This document shows positions 51,602-62,175 of a stretch of 64,000 nt of DNA, piece by piece; position 1 is the first letter of the stretch, and each line of letters begins with the position of its first letter. The stretch is from the NCBI RefSeq assembly GCF_001051995.2, contig NZ_CP014646.1, positions 2,108,001-2,172,000 on the forward strand, written 5' to 3'. Both the position numbers and the translations under genes were made by a program. The DNA comes from Thauera humireducens. Its GTDB lineage: Bacteria > Pseudomonadota > Gammaproteobacteria > Burkholderiales > Rhodocyclaceae. The notes beneath the pieces were generated by a model. It saw only the letters and a program-made list of their open reading frames with translations. It ran no database searches and was not told the origin of the DNA.

Positions 51602-52636
51602 ATGCAGTTCGCCGGCTTCGCCTTGCGCAATAACCTTTTCGTCGCTCCCATGGCGGGCGTGACGGATCGCCCTTTCCGACAGTTGTGCAAGAAGCTGGGG
51701 GCAGGCGTGGCCGTGTCCGAGATGGTCACCTCCAACTCGCTGCTCTACGGCAGCGAGAAGACCCGCCGCCGCGCCGACCACACCGGCGAGGTCGATCCGA
51801 TCTCGGTACAGATCGCTGGCGCCGACCCGGCGATGATGGCCGAGGCCGCACGGTACAACGCCGACAACGGCGCACAGATCATCGACATCAACATGGGCTG
51901 CCCGGCCAAGAAGGTGTGCAACGTGATGGCCGGCTCGGCGCTGATGCAGGACGAGCCGCTGGTCGCGCGCATCCTCGAGGCGGTGGTCAAGGCCGTGCCG
52001 GATACCCCGGTCACGCTCAAGTTCCGCACCGGCTGGAACCGCGCCAACAAGAACGCACCGACGATCGCCCGCATCGCCCAGGAATCCGGCATCCGCGCCA
52101 TCGCCATCCACGGCCGCACCCGCGCCGACCAGTACATGGGCGAAGCGGAGTACGACACCATCGCCCACGTCAAGACGCTGGTGAAGATCCCGGTGATCGC
52201 CAACGGCGACATCACCAGCCCGCAGAAAGCCAAGCACGTGCTCGACTACACCGGCGCCGACGGCGTCATGATCGGCCGCGCCGCGCAGGGCCGGCCGTGG
52301 ATCTTCCGCGAGATCGAGCACTACCTCGCCACCGGCGAGCTGATGCCGCCGCCGCTGGTCAGCGAGATCCATCAGGTCTGCCGCGAGCACCTCGCCGACC
52401 TTTACGGCTTCTATGGCGACGAGCGCGGCGTGAAGATCGCGCGCAAGCACATCTCCTGGTACACCAAGGGCCTGGTGGGCTCGGCGGCCTTCCGCCGCGC
52501 GATGAACCAGATTCCCGACATTCCCTCCCAGCTCGCCGCGGTGGACGAATTCTTCGGCCTGCTCGCAGAGGCCGACGCCCGCCTGAGCTACGAGACGGAC
52601 CCGCAAGCCGAATGCCCGCAGGAACTCGCAGCATGA
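51602..52636 (+). CDS. dusB: tRNA-dihydrouridine synthase B
   Basis: It reduces uridine to dihydrouridine in tRNA using FMN and NAD(P)H. The 344-residue TIM-barrel protein has APMAGVTDRPFR, the SEMVTSN segment, catalytic Cys100 in INMGCPAKKV, IHGRTRADQY, and the FMN-phosphate loop GADGVMIGRAAQGRPW. The start at 51602 lacks a Shine-Dalgarno sequence but matches the family N-terminus. It is coupled to fis by ATGA overlap. Confidence 0.94.
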   Translation: MQFAGFALRNNLFVAPMAGVTDRPFRQLCKKLGAGVAVSEMVTSNSLLYGSEKTRRRADHTGEVDPISVQIAGADPAMMAEAARYNADNGAQIIDINMGCPAKKVCNVMAGSALMQDEPLVARILEAVVKAVPDTPVTLKFRTGWNRANKNAPTIARIAQESGIRAIAIHGRTRADQYMGEAEYDTIAHVKTLVKIPVIANGDITSPQKAKHVLDYTGADGVMIGRAAQGRPWIFREIEHYLATGELMPPPLVSEIHQVCREHLADLYGFYGDERGVKIARKHISWYTKGLVGSAAFRRAMNQIPDIPSQLAAVDEFFGLLAEADARLSYETDPQAECPQELAA

Positions 52637-52872
52637 CCAGCCGCAGCAACGAGATCGCGGACGCCGTCGTCCGCACGCTGGACCAGTACTTCCGCGACCT
52701 CGACGGCGAGAAGCCCGCCGCCATCCACGACATGGTGATCCGCAACGTCGAGCGCCCGATGCTGCAGTTCGTCCTCGAGCAGGCTAAGGGCAACCAGACC
52801 GTCGCAGCCGAAATGCTGGGCATCAACCGCAACACGCTGCGTCGCAAACTGACCGACTACGAACTGCTGTAA
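52633..52872 (+). CDS. fis: Fis-family nucleoid/transcription factor
   Basis: The 79-residue protein is the short Fis type, with a dimerisation helix region (about 8-45, including [10 protein letters not shown]) and a C-terminal helix-turn-helix ([20 protein letters not shown], about 53-72). It bends DNA and controls growth-phase expression in relatives. The dusB-fis order with a 4-base overlap is conserved across proteobacteria and supports the assignment. Confidence 0.94.
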   Translation: MTSRSNEIADAVVRTLDQYFRDLDGEKPAAIHDMVIRNVERPMLQFVLEQAKGNQTVAAEMLGINRNTLRRKLTDYELL

Positions 52873-52984
52873 GAAAACCGGCGCTGCGGCCGTCTCGTGC
52901 CGCGCGCGTGCAATTCCTGCACTTCGTGCACCTCGCAGTCCAAGACTTTTCCGCTTCCCCTTCAAACTTGCTTCCGGTCCCACG

Positions 52985-54574
52985 ATGAACGTCACCCAAG
53001 CCCTGATCAGTGTTTCCGACAAACGCGGCGTGCTCGATTTCGCGCGCGAACTCGCCAGCCTTGGCATCAAGCTGCTGTCGACCGGCGGCACTGCCAGCCT
53101 GCTGCGCGAAGCCGGCCTGCCGGTGACGGACGTTTCCGAGCACACGGGCTTCCCCGAGATGCTCGACGGCCGCGTCAAGACCCTGCATCCGAAGGTGCAT
53201 GGCGGCATCCTCGCTCGTCGTGACCTCGCCGAGCACATGGACACGATCGCCGCACACGACATCGGCCGCATCGACCTGGTGGTGGTGAACCTCTACCCCT
53301 TCCAGCAGACCGTGGCCAAGCCCGACTGCACGCTGGAAGACGCGATCGAGAACATCGACATCGGCGGCCCGACCATGGTGCGCGCCGCGGCCAAGAACCA
53401 CGGCAACGAGGACGGCGGCGTCGGCATCGTCACCGACCCCGACGATTACACCGGCATCGTCGCCGAGCTCAAGTCCAACGCCGGCAAGCTCAGCCACAAG
53501 ACCCGCTTCGCGCTGGCAGTGAAGGCCTTCACCCACACCGCGCGCTACGACTCGGCAATTTCCAACTACCTCACCGCGCTGGTCACCAACGAGGCCGGCG
53601 ACGTGTCGCTGCAGACCTACCCCGAGCGCCTTCAGCTGGCCTTCGACAAGGTGCAGGATCTGCGCTACGGCGAAAACCCGCACCAGACCGCCGCCTTCTA
53701 CCGCCAGCCCGGCGCAGCTGAGGGCGGCGTCGCCGGCTACACCCAGCTGCAGGGCAAGGAGCTGTCGTACAACAACATCGCCGACGCCGATGCGGCATGG
53801 GAATGCGTCAAGGCCTTCGACGGCCCGGCCGCGGCCTGCGTCATCGTCAAGCACGCCAACCCCTGTGGCGTGGCCCTCGGCGCCACCCCGCTGGAAGCCT
53901 ACAAGAAGGCCTTCTCCACCGACCCGACCTCGGCCTTCGGCGGCATCATCGCCTTCAACGGCGAAGTCGACCGCGCCGCGGCCGAGGCCGTCTCCGCCCA
54001 GTTCCTCGAAGTGCTGATCGCGCCCGCCTACACCGCCGAAGCACTCGAGTTGCTGCGCGCCAAGCAGAACGTGCGCGTGCTCACCTGTGCGCTCGGCCAG
54101 CCCGCCGGTGCCTTCGACTACAAGCGCGTGGGCGGCGGCCTGCTGGTGCAGAGCGCCGACGAAGCCCGCATCCAGATCGCCGACCTCAAGGTCGTCACCA
54201 AGCGCGCGCCGACGGAAGCCGAGCTGCGTGACATGCTGTTCGCCTGGCGCGTGGCGAAGTACGTCAAGTCGAACGCCATCGTGTATTGCAAGGACGGCAT
54301 GACCATCGGCGTCGGCGCCGGTCAGATGAGCCGTGTCGACTCGGCCCGCATTGCCAAGATCAAGGCCGAGAACGCCGGCCTGCAGATTGCCGGCTGCGTG
54401 GTCGCCTCGGATGCCTTCTTCCCGTTCCGCGACGGCCTCGACGTGCTCGCCCAGGCGGGCGCCACCGCGGTGATCCAGCCCGGCGGCTCGATGCGCGACG
54501 CCGAGGTGATCGCCGCCGCCGACGAACAGAACATCGCCATGGTGTTCACCGGCTTCCGCCATTTCCGCCACTAA
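52985..54574 (+). CDS. purH: AICAR transformylase / IMP cyclohydrolase
   Basis: It performs the last two steps of IMP synthesis. The 529-residue bifunctional protein has the N-terminal cyclohydrolase/MGS-like domain (about 1-145, [21 protein letters not shown] and [15 protein letters not shown]) and the C-terminal transformylase domain. The latter has [14 protein letters not shown] and the catalytic KHANPCGVA segment. It lies 112 bp after fis and 31 bp before purD. Confidence 0.96.
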   Translation: MNVTQALISVSDKRGVLDFARELASLGIKLLSTGGTASLLREAGLPVTDVSEHTGFPEMLDGRVKTLHPKVHGGILARRDLAEHMDTIAAHDIGRIDLVVVNLYPFQQTVAKPDCTLEDAIENIDIGGPTMVRAAAKNHGNEDGGVGIVTDPDDYTGIVAELKSNAGKLSHKTRFALAVKAFTHTARYDSAISNYLTALVTNEAGDVSLQTYPERLQLAFDKVQDLRYGENPHQTAAFYRQPGAAEGGVAGYTQLQGKELSYNNIADADAAWECVKAFDGPAAACVIVKHANPCGVALGATPLEAYKKAFSTDPTSAFGGIIAFNGEVDRAAAEAVSAQFLEVLIAPAYTAEALELLRAKQNVRVLTCALGQPAGAFDYKRVGGGLLVQSADEARIQIADLKVVTKRAPTEAELRDMLFAWRVAKYVKSNAIVYCKDGMTIGVGAGQMSRVDSARIAKIKAENAGLQIAGCVVASDAFFPFRDGLDVLAQAGATAVIQPGGSMRDAEVIAAADEQNIAMVFTGFRHFRH

Positions 54575-54605
54575 GCATCGTCCCCGCAGAAACACGGAGC
54601 GCCTC

Positions 54606-55883
54606 ATGAAAGTTCTCGTCATCGGTTCCGGCGGCCGCGAACACGCGCTGGCCTGGAAGCTCGCCCAGTCGCCCAAGGTCACCCGCGTGCTGGTCGCACC
54701 GGGCAACCCCGGCACCGCGCGCGAGCCCAAGCTGCACAACGTCGCCGTCACCGCGGTGTCCGACCTGGTCGAACTCGCCCGCCACGAGCAGGTCGGGTTC
54801 ACCGTGGTCGGCCCCGAGGCGCCGCTCGCGGCCGGCGTGGTCGATGCCTTCCGCGCCGCCGGCCTGCCGATCTTCGGCCCGACCAAGGCCGCAGCCCAGC
54901 TCGAAAGCTCGAAGGACTTCGCCAAGCAGTTCCTGGTCCGCCACAACATTCCGACCGCCAAGTACCGCACCTTCTCCGACGCAGCGGCCGCGCACGCCTA
55001 CATCGACGCCGAAGGCGCACCGATCGTCATCAAGGCCGATGGCCTCGCCGCCGGCAAGGGCGTGGTCGTGGCCATGAGCGCCGACGAGGCGCACGCCGCG
55101 ATCGACATGATGCTGCTCGACAACAGGATGGGCGATGCAGGCGCGCGCGTCGTCGTCGAGGAGTTCATGGAAGGCGAGGAAGCCAGCTTCATCGTCATGG
55201 CCGACGGCCGCCATGCAATGGCCCTCGCGACGAGCCAGGACCACAAGCGCCTGAAGGACGGCGACGAAGGCCCCAACACCGGCGGCATGGGCGCTTACTC
55301 GCCCGCCCCGGTGGTGACGCCCGACGTGCATGCGCGCGTGATGCGCGAGATCATCAACCCCACGCTGGCCGGCATGGCCGCCGACGGCCTGCCCTACACC
55401 GGCTTCCTGTATGCAGGCCTGATGATCGACGGCGAAGGCAAGCCGCGCGTGGTCGAATTCAACTGCCGCATGGGCGATCCGGAAACGCAGCCGATCATGA
55501 TGCGGCTCAAGACCGATCTCGCCGACCTCGTCGAGGCAGCGATCGCCGGCAAGCTCGACCAGACCGAAGCCGAATGGGATCGCCGTTTCGCCCTCGGCGT
55601 GGTGCTCGCCGCCGCGGGCTACCCCGACAGCCCGCGCAAGGGTGACGTCATCACCGGCCTGCCCGGCGGCGCGCTCGAGGATGCACACGTCTTCCATGCC
55701 GGCACCGCGGAACAGGACGGCCAGATCCTTACCGCAGGGGGCCGCGTGCTGTGCGTCACCGCCCTCGGCGACAACGTGCGCACCGCACAGAAGCGCGCCT
55801 ACGAGGTGGCTGACGGCATCAGCTTCGACGGTCGCCAGTATCGCCGCGACATCGGTCATCGCGCGCTCTCGCGCAAGAGCTGA
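54606..55883 (+). CDS. purD: Phosphoribosylamine-glycine ligase (GAR synthetase)
   Basis: It joins phosphoribosylamine and glycine with ATP. The 425-residue ATP-grasp protein begins [18 protein letters not shown] and has the [10 protein letters not shown] nucleotide loop, [28 protein letters not shown] and [14 protein letters not shown] motifs. It is organised with purH as purHD. A 9-bp hairpin follows the gene. Confidence 0.96.
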   Translation: MKVLVIGSGGREHALAWKLAQSPKVTRVLVAPGNPGTAREPKLHNVAVTAVSDLVELARHEQVGFTVVGPEAPLAAGVVDAFRAAGLPIFGPTKAAAQLESSKDFAKQFLVRHNIPTAKYRTFSDAAAAHAYIDAEGAPIVIKADGLAAGKGVVVAMSADEAHAAIDMMLLDNRMGDAGARVVVEEFMEGEEASFIVMADGRHAMALATSQDHKRLKDGDEGPNTGGMGAYSPAPVVTPDVHARVMREIINPTLAGMAADGLPYTGFLYAGLMIDGEGKPRVVEFNCRMGDPETQPIMMRLKTDLADLVEAAIAGKLDQTEAEWDRRFALGVVLAAAGYPDSPRKGDVITGLPGGALEDAHVFHAGTAEQDGQILTAGGRVLCVTALGDNVRTAQKRAYEVADGISFDGRQYRRDIGHRALSRKS

Positions 55884-55912
55884 CCCCTCCGCACCGCAGA
55901 CGGCGGTCGACC

Positions 55913-55940
55913 GCGGATGTCCGCATGCGCTGACATCCGC
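55913..55940 (+). terminator. Hairpin after purD
   Basis: A perfect 9-bp stem GCGGATGTC / GACATCCGC with a 10-base loop starts 30 bp after the purD stop. No T-run follows, so it may be a weak terminator or a dyad upstream of the next gene. Confidence 0.4.
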
Positions 55941-56014
55941 CACCTTCACGACTATCCTATCGCTGCGCACGCATAGGGCGCGCGCATCCCGAGTGATCAG
56001 TCATGGAGACACCG

Positions 56015-56347
56015 ATGTCCGTCAGATTCGAGATTACGAAGAACGAAAAGGGCGAGTTCCACTTCAAGCTGCTCAGCGGCGACGGCAAGACGCTGCTGCG
56101 TAGCGAGGGTTACAACGCCAAGACGAGTTGCACGAACGGTGTCGAGTCGGTACGCAAGAACGCGGCCGACGACAAACGCTATGACCTGAAGACGGCCTCG
56201 GACGGTCGCCCCTACTTCAACCTCAAGGCGAGCAACGGCCAGGTCATCGGCACCAGCCCGATGTTCGCCGATGCTGCCGCCTGCGAAGCGGCGGTCGCCG
56301 CGACCAAGGCCGGCGCCGCCGACGCACCGGTCGATGACAAGAGCTGA
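56015..56347 (+). CDS. YegP/DUF1508 tandem-repeat protein
   Basis: The 110-residue protein carries two DUF1508 repeats: one at about 3-50 with FEITKNEKGEFHFKLL and a second at about 55-95 with KTASDGRPYFNLKASNGQVIG. These small beta-rich repeats occur in YegP-like proteins of unknown function. ATG 56015 is preferred because GGAGA lies 5 bases upstream; ATG 56003 is in frame but lacks a site. The hemF start follows 6 bp after the stop, so the two are probably co-transcribed. Confidence 0.85.
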   Translation: MSVRFEITKNEKGEFHFKLLSGDGKTLLRSEGYNAKTSCTNGVESVRKNAADDKRYDLKTASDGRPYFNLKASNGQVIGTSPMFADAAACEAAVAATKAGAADAPVDDKS

Positions 56348-56353
56348 TCCACG

Positions 56354-57262
56354 ATGAATCCTGCCACCGTCAAACCCTGGTTCACCGATCTGCAACAACG
56401 CATCGTCAGCCGTCTCGAGGCCTTCGATGGCATGGCCTTCAAGGCGGACGGCTGGGAGCGACCGGGAGGCGGTGGCGGGCTCACCCGCGTCATCGAGGAC
56501 GGCAACTTCTTCGAACGCGGCGGCGTCAATTTCTCGCACGTGATGGGCGACGGCATGCCGGCGTCCGCCACCGCGCACCGCCCGGAACTCGCCGGCCGGC
56601 GGTTCGAGGCCATGGGCGTGTCCCTGGTACTGCACCCGCGCAACCCCTATTGCCCGACGGTGCACATGAACGTGCGCTGCTTCGTCGCGATTGCCGAAGG
56701 CAAGCCGCCCGTATGGTGGTTCGGCGGCGGCATGGACCTGACGCCCTACTACCCGTTCGAAGAGGATGTGCGCCACTTCCATGCCACCTGCAAGGCCGCG
56801 GTAGTGCCGTTCGGCGGCGAAGCGGAATATGCGCGCCTGAAGGACTGGTGCGACCGCTACTTCTTCCTCAAGCACCGCAACGAGCCGCGCGGCGTCGGCG
56901 GGCTGTTCTTCGACGATCTCGGTGCCGACGGCAAGACGGACTACGGCACTGCCTTCGGCCTGACGCAGTCGGTGGGCAACGCCTTTCTCGACGCCTATCT
57001 GCCGATCATCGAACGCCGCCGGGACACCCCCTACGGCGAACGCGAACGCGACTTCCAGGCCTACCGGCGCGGGCGCTACGTCGAGTTCAACCTCGTGTTT
57101 GACCGTGGCACGCTTTTCGGCCTGCAGTCGGGCGGGCGCACCGAGTCGATCCTGATGTCGATGCCGCCGATCGTGAAGTGGCGCTACGACTGGCACCCCG
57201 AGCCCGGTTCGCCCGAAGCCCGGCTCTACGACGAATACCTGAAGCCACGCGACTGGGCCTGA
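56354..57262 (+). CDS. hemF: Coproporphyrinogen III oxidase, oxygen-dependent
   Basis: It decarboxylates coproporphyrinogen III to protoporphyrinogen IX using O2. The 302-residue protein has the [27 protein letters not shown] and [23 protein letters not shown] blocks. [22 protein letters not shown] and [12 protein letters not shown] near the end are also typical. It faces the hemCDXY group convergently across 82 bp that contain only GC-rich hairpin-forming sequence. Confidence 0.95.
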   Translation: MNPATVKPWFTDLQQRIVSRLEAFDGMAFKADGWERPGGGGGLTRVIEDGNFFERGGVNFSHVMGDGMPASATAHRPELAGRRFEAMGVSLVLHPRNPYCPTVHMNVRCFVAIAEGKPPVWWFGGGMDLTPYYPFEEDVRHFHATCKAAVVPFGGEAEYARLKDWCDRYFFLKHRNEPRGVGGLFFDDLGADGKTDYGTAFGLTQSVGNAFLDAYLPIIERRRDTPYGERERDFQAYRRGRYVEFNLVFDRGTLFGLQSGGRTESILMSMPPIVKWRYDWHPEPGSPEARLYDEYLKPRDWA

Positions 57263-57344
57263 GGCCTCGACTCGAACCCGGGCGCTGTCGCCTCGAGCGC
57301 GCGCGCCGCGACAGGCGCGCCCGCCCGAGCAAAACTCGGCTGTT

Positions 57345-58559
57345 TTACGCCGGCAACAATGCCACCGCAGTCTTCTGCTTGCCGGCCACCATTTCGGCCG
57401 CCGCACGATACTGCCCCTGGGCTGCGTCGGTGCGCTCCAGCTTCTCCAGCAGATGGGCAAGCGCAAGGTGGGCGTCGACCGTCGCCCCATGCTGGACCGA
57501 GGCCTCCAGATAGCTCTGCGCCTTGCCCCAGAGTTGCGCGTTCAGGCAGAGCTGACCCAGCGCGTACAGCAGGCCGGCATCGCGCGACTGCTGCGGCAGC
57601 CAACTCTCGGCCTTCTGCAGACAGGCGCGCACATCGCCTTCGGTCGCCGCACAGTACGCGTACTGGCGCGCCAGCCCCGAGTCCCAGCGCTCATCGAGCA
57701 GGCGTTCGACCTGTTTGCGGGCAAGCTCACCCCGCCCGACCGCAGCAAGCAGCGGCAACACGCGCTCGATCAGCCCCCGGTCCTGCAGCTCAACGGAAGG
57801 AATGTCTTTCCAGTACGCGGCCAGCGCATCACCGTCGCCCGCCAGCTCGCGCATGCGTTCGACATGACCGCGGCGCAACATAGGCGCGGCCTGCTCGTCG
57901 GTCAATGCCTTGTGCTTGCGCAGCTGGCGCACCGTCTGCACCAGCTCTTCCCAACGCCCCAGGGCCGAGGCCACCTGCGCCTCCAGGCGCAGCATGGCGA
58001 TGTGACGATTTCCGCCTGCGCGCAGCGTGGCCAGCTTGGCCGCGGCCTCGTCGAACCGGCGGGCCTCGATGGCGAGTTCGGCCTCGGTCATCAGCCGCGC
58101 CACCTCACCCTGCGCACCGTGCTCGGCCGCATGTTCGAGCCATTCCCGGTACCGCGGTTCGTCCTGCAACGCATGTGCCGCACGGGCCGCGATCAACGCG
58201 GCCATCGACGAGCCCTCGCCCGTCTCGTAAGCGCGCGAAGCCGATTTCAGCGACTGCGAGAAGCGCCCTTCGAACAGCGCATTGATCGAATCATTCAACG
58301 CACGACCAGCCCGTGCGCGACGGCGGCGTTCCCGCCATTGCGCCACCCGACCGGGCAGCTGCAGGGTGCGGCTGATGATGCGGATCAGCGCATATGCAAG
58401 CGCAAACCCCACGACGACAATGACGACGAGCAGGTTGAGCGACAACTGCACGCGCCATGGCGGCGCCACCAGCAGCACGTAACCATCGTTGAGCCCGGCC
58501 ACCATGGCCACGCCGACGGCCAGGGCGAAAATGCCGATCAGCCAGATCAGGGTACGCAT
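57345..58559 (-). CDS. hemY: HemY-like inner-membrane TPR protein
   Basis: The 404-residue protein has two N-terminal hydrophobic segments (about 4-24 and 41-62), then a HemY_N region and TPR-like helices to the C-terminus (for example YALGQLCLNAQLWGKAQSYLE). HemY of this type is a membrane scaffold linked to haem synthesis, not the protoporphyrinogen oxidase of the same name in Gram-positives. The start at 58559 has GAGGGG about 7 bases upstream. It follows hemX by 10 bp and ends the hemCDXY group. Confidence 0.9.
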   Translation of the reverse strand: MRTLIWLIGIFALAVGVAMVAGLNDGYVLLVAPPWRVQLSLNLLVVIVVVGFALAYALIRIISRTLQLPGRVAQWRERRRRARAGRALNDSINALFEGRFSQSLKSASRAYETGEGSSMAALIAARAAHALQDEPRYREWLEHAAEHGAQGEVARLMTEAELAIEARRFDEAAAKLATLRAGGNRHIAMLRLEAQVASALGRWEELVQTVRQLRKHKALTDEQAAPMLRRGHVERMRELAGDGDALAAYWKDIPSVELQDRGLIERVLPLLAAVGRGELARKQVERLLDERWDSGLARQYAYCAATEGDVRACLQKAESWLPQQSRDAGLLYALGQLCLNAQLWGKAQSYLEASVQHGATVDAHLALAHLLEKLERTDAAQGQYRAAAEMVAGKQKTAVALLPA

Positions 58560-58569
58560 CGTGCCCCCC

Positions 58570-59799
58570 TCAACGCGCTGGCGCGCCATTCGCGCCGGCA
58601 GGGACTTGTTCCGTCGCGGGCACGCTCGGCTCGGCACGCGGAATCGCCGGCTGAAGCGGGCGCTCCGGACGCACCTGCATGGTCCGCAGCGCAGCAAAAC
58701 TCTCGGTCAGCGTCGGCAGCTCGGTGCGAATCGAAACCGACTCGAGCTCCCGCAATTCCTGCAGCGCCATCTGCACGCGCTCATCACGACGGTCGAAGAA
58801 GCGCTCGATCCACACCCTGGCCTGAGCCAGGTCGGCGGAATAGGTGCGGCCATCCCGCGCAAGCAATGCAAGGCGGGCCGTGAGCAGGCGGATCTTCAGG
58901 TTCTCGCGCAGGAAAGTGTTCTGCGCCGGCGCCAGCAGCACCGGATCGTCCTGATCCAGCCGCTCCATGCGCACCAGCCCGCGAACCTCGTGCCACACGT
59001 CGCCAATCAGCTCGCGCGCATAGCCGAGCACCTTCGTCGTCCACGCATCGGTCGTCGCGTCAGCCTGAGCCTTCGCTGCCGGCGTCTCGGCCACCGTCGC
59101 CGAGAGCTGGCCTTCGAATGCGAGCGGCATGGCATCTGCGCGTTCCAGCAGCCGCTCGAGCCGCAGGCCAAGCCCGGGCACATCGATGACCGGCTGCAGC
59201 TTCAGCGTCTCGATGTCGCGCGCAAGCGCCCGCCGCAAGCTCGCGTACTGTCCGCGGTCGTGCGCCGCAAGACGTGCATCCGCCTGCTGCAGGGCAATCA
59301 GGGCGGCCTCGAGGTTACCCGCCAGCTGCAGTTGCTGGGCTGCGAGCGCAACCGCCTGCTCGACTTCCGCCACCACGCTGTCCTCGCGCGAACGCGAAAA
59401 CTCCTGATACATCGCTTCCAGCGCCGAAGCCTGACCTTCGGTCGCCTCCACCTTTGCCTCCAGCGCGCCGAGCTTGCCCTGCATCGAGGCGATGGTCTCC
59501 TGCTGCTGGCGCACGATGCCCCGCGCCTCGGTGGCAACGCTCTCGCCTTCGGCAAGCCGGCTGGCAAGCGTCTCGCGCAACTGCACCGCCTGTTCGTGGG
59601 TATCGCGTGCCTGCCAGGCAGCCCATGCCGCGGCGCAACAGGCTAGCAGCGCAACAAGCAAAGCCCACCAGGCCATGGTCTGGCGTGTCGGCGCGGAAGG
59701 CGCGGCGTTCCCGGTCGATCGTTCGGGCATGTCATCGTCCTTGCGGGAAGCTTGGGCCGCGCCCGGCGGTTGAGTCAGTGCGGGGGTTTCGTCGTTCAT
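58570..59799 (-). CDS. hemX: HemX-like membrane protein
   Basis: The 409-residue protein has a cytoplasmic N-terminus of about 40 residues and one membrane helix (about 43-62). A long coiled coil follows (about 65-140, QQQETIASMQGKLGALEAKVEA), then a helical domain. Databases often label it uroporphyrinogen-III methyltransferase, but no SAM motif is present here. It lies 9 bp after hemD and 10 bp before hemY and probably works with HemY at the membrane. Confidence 0.88.
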   Translation of the reverse strand: MNDETPALTQPPGAAQASRKDDDMPERSTGNAAPSAPTRQTMAWWALLVALLACCAAAWAAWQARDTHEQAVQLRETLASRLAEGESVATEARGIVRQQQETIASMQGKLGALEAKVEATEGQASALEAMYQEFSRSREDSVVAEVEQAVALAAQQLQLAGNLEAALIALQQADARLAAHDRGQYASLRRALARDIETLKLQPVIDVPGLGLRLERLLERADAMPLAFEGQLSATVAETPAAKAQADATTDAWTTKVLGYARELIGDVWHEVRGLVRMERLDQDDPVLLAPAQNTFLRENLKIRLLTARLALLARDGRTYSADLAQARVWIERFFDRRDERVQMALQELRELESVSIRTELPTLTESFAALRTMQVRPERPLQPAIPRAEPSVPATEQVPAGANGAPAR

Positions 59800-59808
59800 G
59801 GCCAGAGT

Positions 59809-60612
59809 TTAACCAAAGTGCCTCGTCAATGCCTGCAGCAGTCCTTCGTCACCGGCCGGCGTCTCGATGACCACGGCGAAGCCTGCCTCACGTGCTTCCG
59901 CGGCGATGCGCGCATGGGACGCAAACACTGGCACCGCCTGCAGCACACGCAAGTCCCCGGCACCGAACATGCTGCACAGATTGCGTACGCCCTCGCTGCT
60001 GGTGAGCAACAAGCCGTCGAGTTTGCCGTGTGCGGCAGGCTGCAGCAGGATCGCGGGGTCGAGCTTCGGGCAGTAGCGCCGGTAACAGGTGACATATTCC
60101 ACGTGCGCGCCGCGTTCGCGCAAGGTGTCGCGAATCAGGTCGCGTCCACCATCGCCACGGAAGATCAGCACCTTGCGGCCACGGATCGCCCCGGCGGAAA
60201 ACTCGGGCAAGGCCAGCACCGATTCGCTGTCGAAACCGTCCTGCGGCACCACCGGGTCGCGAAAGCCGCGTTCCAGCAGCACCCGCTCGCTCCCCTTGCC
60301 CACCGTCGCCACGCGCAAGCCGGCAGGCCAGGCCCGACGTGCAAGGACGAACTCGAGCGCATGGTGTATCGCATTGGGGCTGACGAAGAAGGCCAGGTCG
60401 AACTCGTCCAGGCGCGGCACGATCGCCTCGAGCTGCGCGGGATCGGGTGCCGGTGCAATGGCCAGCACCGGAAAGCGGATCGCCGTTCCGCCCGCCGCCT
60501 CGATGCGGCGGCACAGGCTGCCGGCCTGCTCCAGCGGCCGTGTCACGGCCAGCGTGCGCCCTGCGAGGGGGAGGGACTCGCCGTGGGCGGCCGCCTGGTT
60601 ATCGATGTGCAT
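59809..60612 (-). CDS. hemD: Uroporphyrinogen-III synthase
   Basis: It closes and inverts ring D of hydroxymethylbilane. The 267-residue two-domain protein shows low general conservation, but AVTRPLEQAGSLCRRI, FVSPNAIHHAL, KVLIFRGDGGRDL and LLLTSSEGVRNL match HemD. It starts 20 bp after the hemC stop. The identification rests on the motifs together with the hemC-hemD-hemX-hemY order. Confidence 0.92.
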   Translation of the reverse strand: MHIDNQAAAHGESLPLAGRTLAVTRPLEQAGSLCRRIEAAGGTAIRFPVLAIAPAPDPAQLEAIVPRLDEFDLAFFVSPNAIHHALEFVLARRAWPAGLRVATVGKGSERVLLERGFRDPVVPQDGFDSESVLALPEFSAGAIRGRKVLIFRGDGGRDLIRDTLRERGAHVEYVTCYRRYCPKLDPAILLQPAAHGKLDGLLLTSSEGVRNLCSMFGAGDLRVLQAVPVFASHARIAAEAREAGFAVVIETPAGDEGLLQALTRHFG

Positions 60613-60632
60613 GCCGGATGCGGGTGCGCCGC

Positions 60633-61577
60633 TCAGCCGAGGTCGGCGAGGATCGCCTCTGCCCCCTGCGCCCGCAGGTCTTCAGCCAGCGCTCGGCCCA
60701 GGGCCTCGGCCTCGGCCGGCGAGCCCTCGCGTTCAGCGCGCACGATCTCGCTGCCATCCGGTCTGGCCACGAAGCCGCGCAACCAGACCCTGCCTTCGCG
60801 GATCAGCGCATAGGCACCGAGCGGCACCTCGCAGCTGCCGGCGAGCGCGCGCGCCACGGCGCGTTCGGCCAGCACGCAGGCGGTGGTGTCGGCGTGGACC
60901 AAGGGCTGGAGCCAGCCGATCACGTCCTTGCGCGCGGCCAGGCACTCGATGCCGAGCGCGCCCTGCCCGGCTGCCGGCAGCGACACTTCGGCCGGCATCA
61001 CCGAGCGAATGCGTTCGCCCAGGCCCAGACGGGTCAAACCCGCAGCGGCGAGGATGATGGCGTCGTACTGGCCTTCGTCGAGCTTGCGCAGGCGGGTATC
61101 GAGGTTGCCGCGCAGGCTGGTCACGCCGAGGAAGGGATACTGGGCATGGATCTGGGATTCGCGGCGCAGCGAGGAGGTGCCCACCACCGCTCCCGGCGGC
61201 ATGTCGGCGAGGCTCTCGTAGCGGCTGGAGACGAAGGCGTCGAGCGGTACCTCGCGCTCGGTGATGCAGGGCAGCACGAAATCCCCGCCCATCACCATCG
61301 GCACGTCCTTCATCGAATGCACGGCGATGTCGGCACGGCCGTCGAGCAGTGCGGTCTCGAGCTCCTTGACGAACAGCCCCTTGCCACCCACCTTTGCCAG
61401 CGGCCGGTCGAGGATCTGGTCGCCACGGGTGGTCATGCCGAGCAGCTCGACGCGGCAGCCGGGATACAATCCCTCGAGGCGAGCCTTGATGTGCTCGGCC
61501 TGCCAGAGGGCGAGGCGGCTTTCACGGGTGGCGATGACGATGCGCTCGGGGTTCGCTTGGCTCACGATTGGGATCAC
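60633..61577 (-). CDS. hemC: Porphobilinogen deaminase (hydroxymethylbilane synthase)
   Basis: It polymerises four porphobilinogens. The 314-residue protein has [50 protein letters not shown] and the dipyrromethane-cofactor Cys in [10 protein letters not shown]. The start is a GTG: 61577, or 61565, which has GAGTGA about 8 bases upstream. It opens the minus-strand hemCDXY operon and is divergent from the thioredoxin-fold gene across about 70-80 bp. Confidence 0.95.
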   Translation of the reverse strand: MIPIVSQANPERIVIATRESRLALWQAEHIKARLEGLYPGCRVELLGMTTRGDQILDRPLAKVGGKGLFVKELETALLDGRADIAVHSMKDVPMVMGGDFVLPCITEREVPLDAFVSSRYESLADMPPGAVVGTSSLRRESQIHAQYPFLGVTSLRGNLDTRLRKLDEGQYDAIILAAAGLTRLGLGERIRSVMPAEVSLPAAGQGALGIECLAARKDVIGWLQPLVHADTTACVLAERAVARALAGSCEVPLGAYALIREGRVWLRGFVARPDGSEIVRAEREGSPAEAEALGRALAEDLRAQGAEAILADLG

Positions 61578-61647
61578 TCAAGTACAGGATTCGACCATGC
61601 CGGGGAGGCTCGACTTTCGCCGCACCGCAGCATCAGGGTTCGCACCA

Positions 61648-62115
61648 ATGGTGCGCAGGATGGCCGCGATTCTAGCATGCGTGCCGATCGCACTTTCGGC
61701 GGCACCGCCGGCCCTGCCCAAGGCAAGCGACCTCGCACGCGATGCGGCAACCATGCGCAGCGAGCGCATGCCGATGGTGGTGCTGTACAGTCAGGCCGGC
61801 TGCAGTTATTGCGAAACCGCGCGCAGTTACCTGGTGCCGATGTCGGCCCCCGAGGCCCAGGGCCGACGTGCCCTGTTCCGTCAGATCGACATCGACTCGG
61901 ATGCCGCGCTGGTGGATTTCACGGGCACCCGGTCAACGCACCGGGCCGTGGCAAGGACGCAGAAGGCACGCTTCACGCCGACCGTCCGCGTGTTCGACGC
62001 CGACGGCCGCGCCGTGGGAGACGATATCGTCGGCATGCGGCTTGAGGATTTCTACGGCCAGTATGTCGAGAACGCGATCGACGAGGCGCGCAGCCGCATG
62101 GGCGCCACCGACTGA
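61648..62115 (+). CDS. Exported thioredoxin-fold protein
   Basis: The 155-residue protein has a signal peptide (about 1-19, AILACVPIALSAAP) and a thioredoxin-like domain with a CxxC pair Cys52/Cys55 (AGCSYCETA). A cis-Pro-like FTPTVRVFDADG strand follows. It resembles SoxW/DsbE-type periplasmic thiol reductants, without enough to say which. ATG 61648 gives the best signal peptide; ATG 61597, with AGGA upstream, adds 17 residues. It lies between divergent hemC and ppc and 60 bp before ppc, so co-transcription with ppc is possible. Confidence 0.8.
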   Translation: MVRRMAAILACVPIALSAAPPALPKASDLARDAATMRSERMPMVVLYSQAGCSYCETARSYLVPMSAPEAQGRRALFRQIDIDSDAALVDFTGTRSTHRAVARTQKARFTPTVRVFDADGRAVGDDIVGMRLEDFYGQYVENAIDEARSRMGATD

Positions 62116-62175
62116 ATATTCCGCCAGGTCCCCGATGGGCGCCTGCGGCCCACCAACCTCACTGCCCCATTCGAG

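Noticed and set aside
57263..57344. tRNA-like sequence (TCGAACCCGG) in the hemF-hemY gap
   Set aside because: The T-arm stem does not pair and no anticodon arm or acceptor stem can be built around it.
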